Origin: Hyphomicrobiales bacterium
Lineage (GTDB): Bacteria > Pseudomonadota > Alphaproteobacteria > Rhizobiales > Aestuariivirgaceae
Assembly: GCA_027051195.1 (NCBI GenBank)
Contig: JALUAB010000225.1
Coordinates: forward strand, 1-34,911
Length of the DNA: 34,911 nt
Reading direction: 5' to 3'
Part shown: in pieces, positions 18,097-27,641 of the stretch
Layout of the letters: each line of letters opens with the position of its first letter
Numbering within the stretch: the stretch's first letter is position 1
Program-made: the position numbers and the translations under genes
Notes under the pieces: generated by a model
The model's database searches: none
The model's input: only the letters and a program-made list of their open reading frames with translations
Told to the model about the DNA's origin: nothing

Positions 18097-18166
18097 CCTA
18101 TAGCACACGCATGGCACATATTCCAATATGCATATTTCATGATGCACACAACTTGACGCCTTTCAA
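18097..18166. promoter_or_regulatory. dsrA/tauD-like divergent control region: -10-like TATAGG (minus strand), 12-bp palindrome AATATGCATATT (18125-18136), FNR-like TTGAC-GCCT-TTCAA (18153-18166)
   Basis: Motifs read directly; TTGGAA-18 nt-TATAGG on the minus strand. Confidence 0.4.
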
Positions 18167-18255
18167 TGCGTTGTCGCGTGCTGGCGGCCACATTTCCGCC
18201 GTTTGAAATGAGAACGCAGCGGCAGCTCGGATAGCGTCATTACAGGGCGGGTTCC

Positions 18256-19209
18256 ATGACCGAAATCAAGATCATTCCGGAAGGCAGCCCCTTTCATCCT
18301 GAAAATGCGCGTGGTTTCGCGCGCTGGAAGGAATGGAAGCTGGCCGCGCACCCGCGTGCACCGGAAGAGCTGGTGGTGCCTCTGGGCAACTTTCCCAACC
18401 CCTCGCCGGCGGAGGAAGAGGCCATTCTGCACCTGTGCAAAAGCGCCAACATGGCCATTTACGACACCGGCCGGCGCGGTGGCGGCGATTCGCCGCAGCT
18501 GGCGGAAGAACTGAAAATCTTCGCCGCCCGCTTCGGCCTGACGAACCGCGAACACCACCGCTCCATGCGTGACCACGAACTGGTGGACATTCGCGTGGCG
18601 AGCGCGCAAGAACGCCCGCGCCAGGGCTTCATCCCCTACACGCCCCGGCGCCTGCTCTGGCACACCGATGGCTATTACAAGTTCGGCTTCCCCGGCGCCC
18701 AGCCCGTCCGCGCCATGATCCTGCACTGCGTGCGCCAGGCGAAGGAAGGTGGCGAGAACGAACTGCTGGACCCGGAGGTCGCCTACCTGCGCCTGCGCGA
18801 ACGCAACCCCGGTTACATCCGCGCCCTCATGGCTCCGGACGCCATGACCATCCCCGAATTCGTGGAAGAAGACGGCTCCGTGCGCCCGGAATCGAAAGGC
18901 CCCGTGTTCTGGGTGGACGCGGAAGGCTGCCTGAACATGCGTTACACCGAGCGCAGTCGCAACATTGTCTGGGCCGACGATCCGCTCACCCGTGAGGCGC
19001 TTGACGCCCTGCGCGACCTGCTGCACGGCGGGAACGAGCCGTTTCTGTTCCGCGTGCGGCTGAAGCCCGGCCAGGGCCTCATCTGTAATAATGTGCTGCA
19101 CACCCGCACTGCATTCGTCGATCATGACGAACCAGAAAGACGCCGCCTGCTCTACCGCGGCCGCTACACCAACCGCGTGACTGCCCCGCAACCCATGCCA
19201 ACGACCTGA
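18256..19209 (+). CDS. TauD/TfdA-like Fe(II)/2-oxoglutarate-dependent dioxygenase
   Basis: LLWHTDGYY (HxD), distal LHTRTAF and R-rich LLYRGRYTNR C-terminus. Confidence 0.75.
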   Translation: MTEIKIIPEGSPFHPENARGFARWKEWKLAAHPRAPEELVVPLGNFPNPSPAEEEAILHLCKSANMAIYDTGRRGGGDSPQLAEELKIFAARFGLTNREHHRSMRDHELVDIRVASAQERPRQGFIPYTPRRLLWHTDGYYKFGFPGAQPVRAMILHCVRQAKEGGENELLDPEVAYLRLRERNPGYIRALMAPDAMTIPEFVEEDGSVRPESKGPVFWVDAEGCLNMRYTERSRNIVWADDPLTREALDALRDLLHGGNEPFLFRVRLKPGQGLICNNVLHTRTAFVDHDEPERRRLLYRGRYTNRVTAPQPMPTT

Positions 19210-19210
19210 C

Positions 19211-20296
19211 ATGCCGCGGGAAAACGACATCGCCCGCCTGATGCTCCCGGTGCTGGAAGCGCTGGAGGATGCGGCCATCCTGCTCTCCGCGAATCTGGAG
19301 GTAATTGCCGCCAACGCCCGCGCGCTGGCGGATTTCCCGGGGCTGGAGGAAGGCACGTCCGTCTCGCAGGCCTTCGGCCAGAAGCTCCTGCTCGAGGCCC
19401 TGTGCTCCGTCGCCGCCGGCCAGCGCCGGGTGGAAACGCGCCAGGTAGAGCTCTACGAGCCGTTTCGCCGCCGCCTGAACGTGCGCGCCGTCGGACTGCC
19501 GGATACGGAAGAGAGCACTTCCCGCCCGCGCGCCATCCTTCTGCTTCTGCGCGACATCAGCGAAGAGGAGCGCCTCGCCCGCACCCGCATGGCCTTCATC
19601 GCCTCCGCATCACACGAGCTGCGCACGCCGGTTTCCGCCATACTCGGCCTGGTGGAAACCCTGCGCGGCCCCGCACGTGACGATGCCGCTGCCCGCGAGC
19701 GTTTCCTGGAGATGATGCATGCGCAGGCCCGGCGCATGACCCGCCTCATCGACGACATGCTCTCGCTCTCCCGCATCGAGGCCATGCGCCACGAGCCACC
19801 CTCCGACACCGTGGATCTCGTGCTCGCGCTGCGAACCGTCGTGCGCGACCTCGCGGACAAGGCGCGGGAAGCCGGTGTGAAAATCGAAACCGTGTTCGAG
19901 GAGGATCGCGCCCTCGTCCGCGGCGATGCCGGCCAGCTGGAGCAGATATTCCGCAACCTTCTGGAAAACGCCATTACCTACGGCGGCAGCGGCGGCCGCG
20001 TGCGCCTGCGCCTGCGCCGCCGCCGAACACGCCGCGGCCTGCCCTATTTCGCCGTTTCCGTGCGCGACTGGGGCCCCGGCATTGAGAAGAAGCACATCCC
20101 CCACCTCACCGAACGCTTCTACCGCGTGGACAAGCAGACCTCGCGCAACCGCGGCGGCACCGGGCTGGGGCTGGCCATCGTCAAGCACCTGGTGCAACGC
20201 CACCGCGGCAGGCTGCGGATCGAATCGAAACCGGGGAAAGGTGCGTTGTTCACCGTGCGCCTGCCTGCGTCGCAGGAAAGAGACCGCCGGGCATGA
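19211..20296 (+). CDS. Soluble PhoR-like sensor histidine kinase with N-terminal PAS-like region
   Basis: FIASASHELRTPVSAILGLVETL H-box, NLLENAITYG N-box, GTGLGLAIVKHLVQRH; no obvious TM segment; starts 1 nt after the tauD-like stop. Confidence 0.88.
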   Translation: MPRENDIARLMLPVLEALEDAAILLSANLEVIAANARALADFPGLEEGTSVSQAFGQKLLLEALCSVAAGQRRVETRQVELYEPFRRRLNVRAVGLPDTEESTSRPRAILLLLRDISEEERLARTRMAFIASASHELRTPVSAILGLVETLRGPARDDAAARERFLEMMHAQARRMTRLIDDMLSLSRIEAMRHEPPSDTVDLVLALRTVVRDLADKAREAGVKIETVFEEDRALVRGDAGQLEQIFRNLLENAITYGGSGGRVRLRLRRRRTRRGLPYFAVSVRDWGPGIEKKHIPHLTERFYRVDKQTSRNRGGTGLGLAIVKHLVQRHRGRLRIESKPGKGALFTVRLPASQERDRRA

Positions 20297-20483
20297 AACC
20301 CGATCGCCGCAACAATTCCGCAACAAGACGGTGACATGAAGGCGCGCAGGGACGCTCCGGCGTCCTGTGGGACACCGTCGGAGACGGGCGCGGGTTGGCA
20401 CGCGATGTGCCCCATGTGCCGACTCGCGCCATATCTGCTATGCCTCCTTCAACGGCACGTTCGGCACGGACTTGCGGATCAGC

Positions 20484-21179
20484 ATGAAGAAACGCGTTCT
20501 GCTGGTGGAGGACGAGGAGGCGCTCGTCGCCCTGTTGCGCTACAATCTCGAGGCCGAGGGCTACGAGGTGACCGCCGTCATGGACGGCGACGAGGCTGCC
20601 GAGGTGGCCGAAGCCATGCCCTTCGACATCATCGTGCTGGACTGGATGCTGCCCGGTGCCTCCGGCATCGAGCTCTGCCGCCGCTTCCGCCGCACCGAAC
20701 CCACCCGCCACACGCCCATTCTCATGCTCACCGCCCGCGGCGAGGAGGAAGATCGCGTGCGCGGGCTTGTCACCGGCGCCGATGATTACGTGGTGAAACC
20801 GTTCTCCGTCCCGGAGCTGCTGGCCCGCATGCAAGCCCTGCTGCGCCGCGCCAACCCGGCGGCGGCGGACGACACCCTGACGCTCGGCCCGCTCACCCTG
20901 CACCGCGCCAGCCGCACCGCACGCTGGCAGGAAAGGGAACTGCCGCTCAGCGGCCTGGAATTCGACCTGCTGACCCATTTCATGGAAAACGCCGGCCGCG
21001 TGCTGACCCGCGACCAGCTGCTGGACGCCGTCTGGGGCATGGACGCCGAATCCGGCCCGCGCAGCGTCGATGTCGCCGTTTCCCGCCTGCGCAAGGCGCT
21101 AGTGGGGGCCGGCGCGCCGAAGGATCTCATCCGCACCGTCTATGGCTCCGGCTACGTTCTGAGCGCGCCCGCCAAATGA
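20484..21179 (+). CDS. OmpR/PhoB-family response regulator
   Basis: MKKRVLLVEDEEALVALLRYNLEAEGYEV receiver; winged-helix C-terminus RSVDVAVSRLRKAL...IRTVYGSGYVL. Confidence 0.9.
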   Translation: MKKRVLLVEDEEALVALLRYNLEAEGYEVTAVMDGDEAAEVAEAMPFDIIVLDWMLPGASGIELCRRFRRTEPTRHTPILMLTARGEEEDRVRGLVTGADDYVVKPFSVPELLARMQALLRRANPAAADDTLTLGPLTLHRASRTARWQERELPLSGLEFDLLTHFMENAGRVLTRDQLLDAVWGMDAESGPRSVDVAVSRLRKALVGAGAPKDLIRTVYGSGYVLSAPAK

Positions 21180-21308
21180 TTCGTCCGGCATGCGCCGTGC
21201 GATTGCATGGTGGAAAAGGCTGCGCATTTCTGCTTCCTTGCCTTATATGACGTGCGAAGGCAGGAACGCGATTCCGCACATGCGCTTTCAGGAAGGGAGA
21301 AAGGCTTC

Positions 21309-21545
21309 ATGGTCAAGGTCAGCGAGCTGATGATCGCCAACCCGCAGATCGAAAAGTTCAACGAGCTGCGCGAGCTGGTGATCGAGGTCGGGCGCGCCGG
21401 CGAGGTGTTCCTGGAGTTCGACGTGAAGCCGGACTATCCGGACACGCCGCCCAACTGGCATCTGGAGCTGGAAACCGCCTTCTACTGGGGCGACAAGACA
21501 CGCGAATTGAAGAAGAAAATGGGCGATGAGGAGGGCGGCTCATGA
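21309..21545 (+). CDS. Small uncharacterised protein (78 aa)
   Basis: MVKVSELMIANPQIEKFNELRELVIEVGRAGEVFLEFDVKPDYPDTPPNWHLELETAFYWGDKTRELKKKM; SD aggaagggag upstream; ATGA overlap with next ORF. Confidence 0.75.
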   Translation: MVKVSELMIANPQIEKFNELRELVIEVGRAGEVFLEFDVKPDYPDTPPNWHLELETAFYWGDKTRELKKKMGDEEGGS

Positions 21546-21763
21546 CGCCGGAGGAGAAGGTCGAGACGCTGGATCAGTTCGTCACCGCCTTCCGCCGCGA
21601 AATGAAAGTGGATGCGGTGGACGCTGGCAACGGTGTCCACTTCCTGCGGCTGACCTACAAGGAAGGAAAACGCATCACGCAAATCGGGCTGGACGGCGAG
21701 GACGCCCGCCGCCTGGCGCGGCTGTTCACCGAATGGGCCGACCAACATTATCCGCAGGACTGA
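21542..21763 (+). CDS. Small uncharacterised protein (73 aa)
   Basis: ATGA start/stop overlap with preceding ORF; SD-like gatgaggaggg; 25 nt upstream of cysG. Confidence 0.75.
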   Translation: MTPEEKVETLDQFVTAFRREMKVDAVDAGNGVHFLRLTYKEGKRITQIGLDGEDARRLARLFTEWADQHYPQD

Positions 21764-21788
21764 TCGCAACCGGGAGCCGGGCGCCGCG

Positions 21789-23231
21789 ATGGACTTTCTT
21801 CCCATTTTCCGCGATGTCAGCGAACGCACGGTCATTGTCGCCGGCGGCGGCACCGTGGCCGCGCGCCGTGTCGAGATTGCCCTGCGCGCCGGCGCGCATG
21901 TGAAGCTGTTTGCCGAATCCATCGACGAGGACGACTTCGCGGAACTGCGCGATGACCCGCGCCTCGAACACTTCCGCCGCTGTCCGGAGCCGGCCGATTT
22001 CGAGGACGCCGCGCTGGCCTTCGCCGCCTGCCGCAAATACGAGGACGACCGCAAGATCGCCGACATGGCCCGCGCCGCGAAAGTGCCGGTGAACGTCGCC
22101 GACCGCCCGGAGCTGTGCGACTTCATCATGCCCTCCATCGTCGATCGCTCGCCCATCGTGGTGGCAGTGTCCTCTTCCGGCGCCTCGCCCATTCTCGCGC
22201 GCATGATTCGCGCGCGTTTGGAAACCATGCTGCCCGCCGCCTTCGGCAAGCTGGCCGAGTTCGCCGGCGACATCCGCGACAAGGTGATGGCGCGGCTGAA
22301 GAATCCGGAGAATCGCCGCCGTTTCTGGGAGCGCATCCTGGAAGGCCCGCTCGCCACGCTCGTCTTCTCCGGCGACGAGGATACGGCGAAGACGCTGCTG
22401 GAACGCGAGCTGACGGCGGCCGAGGCGGAGGAACGCGAGGGCATCACCGGCGAGGTCTATCTCGTTGGCTGTGGCCCGGGCGATCCGGACTTGCTCACCT
22501 TCAAGGCCCTGCGCCTGATGCAGAAGGCAGACGTGGTCCTGTACGACCGGCTGCTGGGCGACGGCATCCTCAACCTCGTACGCCGCGAGGCGGAGCGCAT
22601 TTACGTTGGCAAGCGCCGCGGCGACCACACCGTGCCGCAGGAAGAGATCTCCGACATGCTGGTGCGGCTGGCGAAGGAGGGCAAGCGGGTGCTCCGGCTC
22701 AAGGGCGGTGATCCCTTCATATTCGGCCGTGGCGGCGAGGAAATCGAGAAACTGGCCGAGAACCGCATTCCCTTCCAGGTGGTGCCGGGCGTGACGGCGG
22801 CGTCCGGCTGCGCCGCCTACGCCGGCATTCCGCTCACCCACCGCGACCATGCTCAAAGCTGCCTGTTCATCACCGCGCACGGCAAGGACGGCATCGTGGA
22901 CGTGGACTGGACGCAGGTGCTCCGGCCACACCAGACGGTGGCCGTTTACATGGGGCTGCGCCTGCTGCCGCAGTTCATGAAGCAGCTGCTGGAACACGGG
23001 GCCGATGCGGCCTTGCCCGTGGCCGTGGTGGAAAAGGGCACCCGGGCGGATCAGCGCGTCGTCACCGGAACCATCGCCAACATAGCGGACAAGGTGGTGG
23101 CGGCGCAGGTGGAAAGCCCGGCCATGATCATCATCGGCACGGTGGTGACGCTGCGCGACAAGCTCGCCTGGTATCTGCCCGAGGAAGGCGCGGAAGAGGT
23201 CACGCAAGGGCGCTTCATCGGCTCGCTGTAG
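21789..23231 (+). CDS. cysG: Siroheme synthase CysG (dehydrogenase/ferrochelatase plus uroporphyrinogen-III methyltransferase)
   Basis: IVAGGGTVAARRVEIALRAGA; VYLVGCGPGDPDLLTFKALRLMQKADVVLYDRL; VLRLKGGDPFIFGRGGEE. Confidence 0.94.
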   Translation: MDFLPIFRDVSERTVIVAGGGTVAARRVEIALRAGAHVKLFAESIDEDDFAELRDDPRLEHFRRCPEPADFEDAALAFAACRKYEDDRKIADMARAAKVPVNVADRPELCDFIMPSIVDRSPIVVAVSSSGASPILARMIRARLETMLPAAFGKLAEFAGDIRDKVMARLKNPENRRRFWERILEGPLATLVFSGDEDTAKTLLERELTAAEAEEREGITGEVYLVGCGPGDPDLLTFKALRLMQKADVVLYDRLLGDGILNLVRREAERIYVGKRRGDHTVPQEEISDMLVRLAKEGKRVLRLKGGDPFIFGRGGEEIEKLAENRIPFQVVPGVTAASGCAAYAGIPLTHRDHAQSCLFITAHGKDGIVDVDWTQVLRPHQTVAVYMGLRLLPQFMKQLLEHGADAALPVAVVEKGTRADQRVVTGTIANIADKVVAAQVESPAMIIIGTVVTLRDKLAWYLPEEGAEEVTQGRFIGSL

Positions 23232-23259
23232 GCCGCATGCCCTCTGGCGGGCCGCCCGC

Positions 23260-24363
23260 TCAGGACTTGCGGCACTTCAGCCGCTTCATCTCGCGCGGCG
23301 CCTGCAGGGTAGCGGCGCGCGATTCGGGATGGCGCTGCACCAGCGTCTGCCACGCCTTGCAGGCCTCCGTCTTCCGTCCCATGCGCTTCAGCGCCTGCCC
23401 CAGTCGCAACAGCGCCCGCGGCGCCAGCCGGCTTTCCGGCGCCGCCTTGTAGACATCCACGAACAGCCGCCCGGCCTCCTTGAACCGCCCGCGTATGTAG
23501 AGCGTCTCGCCCAGCTCGAAGCGCGCGTCCACCGCCTGAGGATTGTTCGCGAAGCGCACGAGATAGGCCCGATAGGCCTGCTCCGCCTGATCGTAGCGCC
23601 GCGCCAGGAAACTCTGCCGCGCCTGCTGCAACAGCTTGCCCGCCGGCATGCGCGCCAGCGCCGGCGAAATGTTCACCGGTTGCGGCATCGGCGTCGTCTG
23701 GGGCGCGGCTGCGCCGCCTCCCGTCCCGGGTGTGGCGGATCCGCCACCGCCGGCGCCCAATGGCGGCAGCGGCGAAACCGCCACCCGCCCCGGCGCCAGC
23801 CCATCACCGGTTTCGGCTACGCCGCCCAGCGCATCGGTAATCGTGCCGGGCAGGGGAATCGGTCCTGCCGTGCGCGGCGCCGAAGAACCACCCGGCGGCG
23901 GCCTCATGGCGGACGGCGGAGTCGTGACGGCAACACCCTCGTCCCTGATGCGCCCCAGCACCTCCACCTCCGGCCGCGCGCCACCGGCCGCACCGGGCTC
24001 CTCGATCTCCACACTCACCTGCGGAGAGCGCAGCGGCGGCAACGGCTGCAACCGCACCTGCGGCTCCGCCGTGCGCGTGGTCAGCGGCGAAGCGGCCCGT
24101 CCGCGCGGCGGCGTCGGTTGCGTCGCACCCCGCCCGCTCACCGCCGCCCGGCCGTTGCGCGCCTTGCGCAGCGCCGCTTCCAGCCGCCGGATGCGCGCCT
24201 CGTAGTCGCGCTTCATCCGCTTCATCTCGTGTTCCAGCCGGATGATACGGTCATACAGCGCATTCCAGCGCGGGTCCGACTGCGCCAGCGCGATGGGCGC
24301 ACCCGACGCCATCGACAACGCCAGCACCAGCAATCCCGGCCCGAGGTGGCGGCGTGCCTTCAT
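23260..24363 (-). CDS. cpoB: Tol-Pal system protein CpoB/YbgF (coiled coil plus TPR)
   Basis: Signal peptide, coiled coil LYDRIIRLEHEMKRMKRDYEARIRRLEAAL, Pro-rich linker, C-terminal TPR; downstream of pal. Confidence 0.85.
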   Translation of the reverse strand: MKARRHLGPGLLVLALSMASGAPIALAQSDPRWNALYDRIIRLEHEMKRMKRDYEARIRRLEAALRKARNGRAAVSGRGATQPTPPRGRAASPLTTRTAEPQVRLQPLPPLRSPQVSVEIEEPGAAGGARPEVEVLGRIRDEGVAVTTPPSAMRPPPGGSSAPRTAGPIPLPGTITDALGGVAETGDGLAPGRVAVSPLPPLGAGGGGSATPGTGGGAAAPQTTPMPQPVNISPALARMPAGKLLQQARQSFLARRYDQAEQAYRAYLVRFANNPQAVDARFELGETLYIRGRFKEAGRLFVDVYKAAPESRLAPRALLRLGQALKRMGRKTEACKAWQTLVQRHPESRAATLQAPREMKRLKCRKS

Positions 24364-24405
24364 GATGCAACACTCCGTTGATTGTGGTTCGCGGAGGGAC
24401 GGCGC

Positions 24406-24945
24406 TCAGCTGCGCGCCCCGCCGGTGATCACCGTCACCGCGCGGCGGTTCTGCGCCCAGCAGCGCTCGGCGTCGCACAGCGCCACGGGCCGTTCCTTGC
24501 CGTAGGCGATGGTGGAAATACGGCTGGCCGCCACCCCCTGCGACACAAGGAAGTTCTTCACCGCCTGCGCGCGGCGGGCGGAAAGCGCCAGGTTGTATTC
24601 CCGCGTGCCGCGTTCGTCCGCGTGGCCCTCGATGCGCACGGTCACGGACGGGTAGCGCTGCAACCACGCCGCCTGCCGGCGCAGCGTCTCCTGTGCCTGC
24701 GGCGTCAGGCTCCACTGGTCCACCAGGAAGTGCACGCGGTCACCCACGTTGAGAATGAAATCGCGCTCCGATCCGGGCACCGCCGGCCCGCCCTGCCCGG
24801 CTCCGCCGGAAAGCGCGGCGTTGCCGGCGTTGGCATCCAGCTGCGGCTTGTCTGCGCTGGAGCACGCCGCCAGCGTCAGCGCCAGCCCCGCCGCCAGCAG
24901 CCAGCGGCCGGCACGGGGCGCAATCGTTTCCTTATTCCACATCAA
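24406..24945 (-). CDS. pal: Peptidoglycan-associated lipoprotein Pal
   Basis: Lipobox LTLAACSS; OmpA-like VRIEGHADERGTREYNLALSARRAQAVKNFL. Confidence 0.94.
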   Translation of the reverse strand: MMWNKETIAPRAGRWLLAAGLALTLAACSSADKPQLDANAGNAALSGGAGQGGPAVPGSERDFILNVGDRVHFLVDQWSLTPQAQETLRRQAAWLQRYPSVTVRIEGHADERGTREYNLALSARRAQAVKNFLVSQGVAASRISTIAYGKERPVALCDAERCWAQNRRAVTVITGGARS

Positions 24946-25046
24946 GGTTCACCCCCTCATGCTCAGGTTGTGCCGCGCCCCTGTCCTCTCCCGCGAATCT
25001 GTCGAAAGCAAGACCGGATCATGATGCGCAGCATACGGTTCGCGCC

Positions 25047-26387
25047 CTATTTCAGCAAGGGCGACCACGCCGGATCGGACGCGAAATTGGGCGTCGGCAC
25101 CAGCCGCTCGTTGTAGCCCGTCAGGTCCACCGAATAGAGGTGCGGCCCGCCGTTGGGGCCGCGCTGCGTGCGGAAGAACATGATGACCCGTCCGTTCGGC
25201 GCCCAGGTGGGCCCCTCGTTGTGATAGCCCTCCGTCAGGATGCGCTCGCCGGAACCGTCCGGCCGCATGACGCCGATGGCGAAACGCCCCTTGCGCATGC
25301 GGGTGAAGGCGATCACGTCTCCGCGCGGCGACCACACCGGCGTGGAGTAGCGCCCCTGCCCGAAGCTGATGCGCCGCGCCGGCCCGCCGCCCACTGGCAT
25401 CACATAGAGCTGCTGGCTGCCATCCCGGTCGGATTCGAACACGACGAACCGTCCGTCCGGCGAATAGCTGGGCGCGGTGTCGATAGCCTGCGTGTTGGTC
25501 AGCTGCCGGATCCGCCGCGTGGCCAGGTCCATCTCGTAGAGGTTGGAGCCGCCGTTCTCCAGCAGGCTGAAGATGAGCCTGCGCCCGTCCGGCGAGAAGC
25601 GCGGCGCGAAACTCATGTTCGGAAACTCGCCGATCATCTGCCGCCGCCCGGTGGCGAGATCGAGAATATAGACCCGCGGCACCCCGGTGGCGTAGGAGAG
25701 ATAGGCGATGCGCTGCGCCGCCGGCGAAAAACGCGGTGTCAGCACCAGCGCCCGGCCATCGGTGAGATAGCGCAGGTTGAACCCGTCCTGGTCCATGATG
25801 GCCAGTCGCTTCACCCGCTTTGTCTTCGGCCCCGATTCGTCGATGAACACGATGCGCGTGTCGAAATAGCCCTCATCGCCGGTCACCGCCTTGTAAACGG
25901 CGTCCGAGATCTTGTGGCCGATGCGCCGCCACTCGCGCTTCGTGGCGATGAACTGCAACCCCAGGATCTGCCGCTGCGCGAAGATGTCCCACAAGCGAAA
26001 GGCGCCCTGCACGCGCCCGTCCGGCAGCACCGCCACCTGCCCCACGATAAGCGCCTGCGCCTTGATCACCCGCCACGAGCCGAACTGCGGCGGCGTGTCG
26101 AATCGCTGGATGCGCTCGATGTAGGCGGCCGGGTCGATGACGCGGAACAGCCCGGAGCGCACAAGGTTGTTGCGGATGATCTCCGCCACCTTCTGCCCCA
26201 ACACCTGCTCGTCCTGTGTGCGCCCCAGAAAGTCCGGCACCGCCACCGGCACCGGCTGCACCTGCCCGCGGGTGATCTGCACCTCCAGCGCCGCCCGCGC
26301 CGGCGTCGCCAGTAACGTCACCCATGCGGCGAAAACCGCAAGCAGGGCCGGCCAGCTCCTGAAAAACCCCCTCTTCCCCATATTCAT
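25047..26387 (-). CDS. tolB: Tol-Pal system beta-propeller protein TolB
   Basis: Signal peptide; repeated propeller motifs [33 protein letters not shown]. Confidence 0.94.
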   Translation of the reverse strand: MNMGKRGFFRSWPALLAVFAAWVTLLATPARAALEVQITRGQVQPVPVAVPDFLGRTQDEQVLGQKVAEIIRNNLVRSGLFRVIDPAAYIERIQRFDTPPQFGSWRVIKAQALIVGQVAVLPDGRVQGAFRLWDIFAQRQILGLQFIATKREWRRIGHKISDAVYKAVTGDEGYFDTRIVFIDESGPKTKRVKRLAIMDQDGFNLRYLTDGRALVLTPRFSPAAQRIAYLSYATGVPRVYILDLATGRRQMIGEFPNMSFAPRFSPDGRRLIFSLLENGGSNLYEMDLATRRIRQLTNTQAIDTAPSYSPDGRFVVFESDRDGSQQLYVMPVGGGPARRISFGQGRYSTPVWSPRGDVIAFTRMRKGRFAIGVMRPDGSGERILTEGYHNEGPTWAPNGRVIMFFRTQRGPNGGPHLYSVDLTGYNERLVPTPNFASDPAWSPLLK

Positions 26388-26396
26388 CTTCCCGGT

Positions 26397-27383
26397 TCAG
26401 TTCACCGCCAGCATGCGGCTCGGATCGAAGGTCAGGATCACGTCCCGCCACAGGTCATAGCGATCCGGCGGCAGAAAGGCGTAGGGCGCGCACGCCAGCA
26501 CCGCCCGCACCGCGCTCTGCGCCGCCGCCGGAAAGGCAGGATGGTTCATGTTGTTCAGCACCACCGGCCCGCCTGTCACCTCGCCACCCGGCCCCAGCTG
26601 AAAGCGCACCCGCACCCTCAGGTTTTCCGCGTCGCGCACGCCCGCCGGAATATTCCAGCATTGCTCGATACGCGCGCGCAGGGCATCGGCCAGGTCGGCG
26701 GCGATTCGCGCATCCTCGCCGTTGATGTTGGCCGCCCCCTTTAGCGGCGTTCCGGTGCGCGGAGGCTGCGGCTGTGGCGCGGCGCGCTCCTCGTCGGTCT
26801 TGTTCAGCAGCGCGGCGATTTCGTCAATGGTATCCTTCGGCTTCTTTTGCGTCTCGCGCTTCGCCACCTTCTTCGGCTTCGGTTGCGGCTTGCGGCGCAC
26901 GATCTTCGGCCGCGGCCGCGGCTTCACCTTCGGCCGCGCCGCCGTTTTCGGCTGTTTCTTCGGTTGCGGCTTCTCCTCCGCCTTCGCCACCTTCTTCATC
27001 AGCGCGTCCAGCGCCGCATCGGCCTCTTCAGAAGGTTTCGGCTCGGGTTTCGGTTCCGGCTTCCTCTCCGGCTCGGGAGCCGGCTCGCGCGCCGCCTGCT
27101 TCACCTCCCGCGCCGGTTTCGGCGCCGGCTTCTTGACTTCCTTCTCGACTTCCTTCGGCGGCGCCGGCTTTTCCGGCTTCTTCGGCGGCTCCTTCGCATC
27201 CTTGCGCATGGCCGCCCGCTTCGACACTTCGGAAATGTCCACGATCTCCACCGGCAGCGCCTCCTGCGGCGGCGCGATGAGCTTCTCCGGCCCCGTGAAG
27301 CGCCACACGGCCAGCACGACGATGGCCACGTGCATGAAAAGCGATATGCCGAGCGGAATGCGCAAGAGTGCCTGTTGCGTCAA
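26397..27383 (-). CDS. tolA: TolA-like cell envelope integrity protein
   Basis: N-terminal TM, long K/P/A/E-rich central region, C-terminal domain LRARIEQCWNIPAG; next to tolB. Confidence 0.85.
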   Translation of the reverse strand: MTQQALLRIPLGISLFMHVAIVVLAVWRFTGPEKLIAPPQEALPVEIVDISEVSKRAAMRKDAKEPPKKPEKPAPPKEVEKEVKKPAPKPAREVKQAAREPAPEPERKPEPKPEPKPSEEADAALDALMKKVAKAEEKPQPKKQPKTAARPKVKPRPRPKIVRRKPQPKPKKVAKRETQKKPKDTIDEIAALLNKTDEERAAPQPQPPRTGTPLKGAANINGEDARIAADLADALRARIEQCWNIPAGVRDAENLRVRVRFQLGPGGEVTGGPVVLNNMNHPAFPAAAQSAVRAVLACAPYAFLPPDRYDLWRDVILTFDPSRMLAVN

Positions 27384-27641
27384 TGGTGACAGTGTGCCGA
27401 ATCCGACCGCCTTCTCGCCTGCAAATCCGGCATTTGCATGACAACGACAGAACCCGGCCGTTACACTCGCCCCGCCATCCCGCGCCCCCGCCCGGCCACC
27501 TGCTCACCATTTCGGGTGATTGGGCGTGGACGCGGGGTGGCGGGCGGTGCGAAATTCGCCGAAAGGCGAATCTGCGCAGGAGCGTGACAATCATTCGTTA
27601 ACACTTGACGAATGCCATGCCGGTGAAGAGCATGCCACCCC

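Noticed and set aside
16596-18206. 536-aa plus-strand ORF
   Set aside because: Antisense to dsrA; no protein-like motifs.
21726-23207. 493-aa minus-strand ORF
   Set aside because: Antisense shadow of cysG.
26847-27200. Repetitive-looking sequence (possible tandem repeat or CRISPR-like region)
   Set aside because: It encodes the Lys/Pro/Ala-rich central region of TolA; no regular repeat-spacer pattern.
27554-27571. Small hairpin ATTCGCC-GAAA-GGCGAAT between tolA and the SDR gene
   Set aside because: Short stem with no U-tract; could be chance in a GC-rich spacer, no function supportable.
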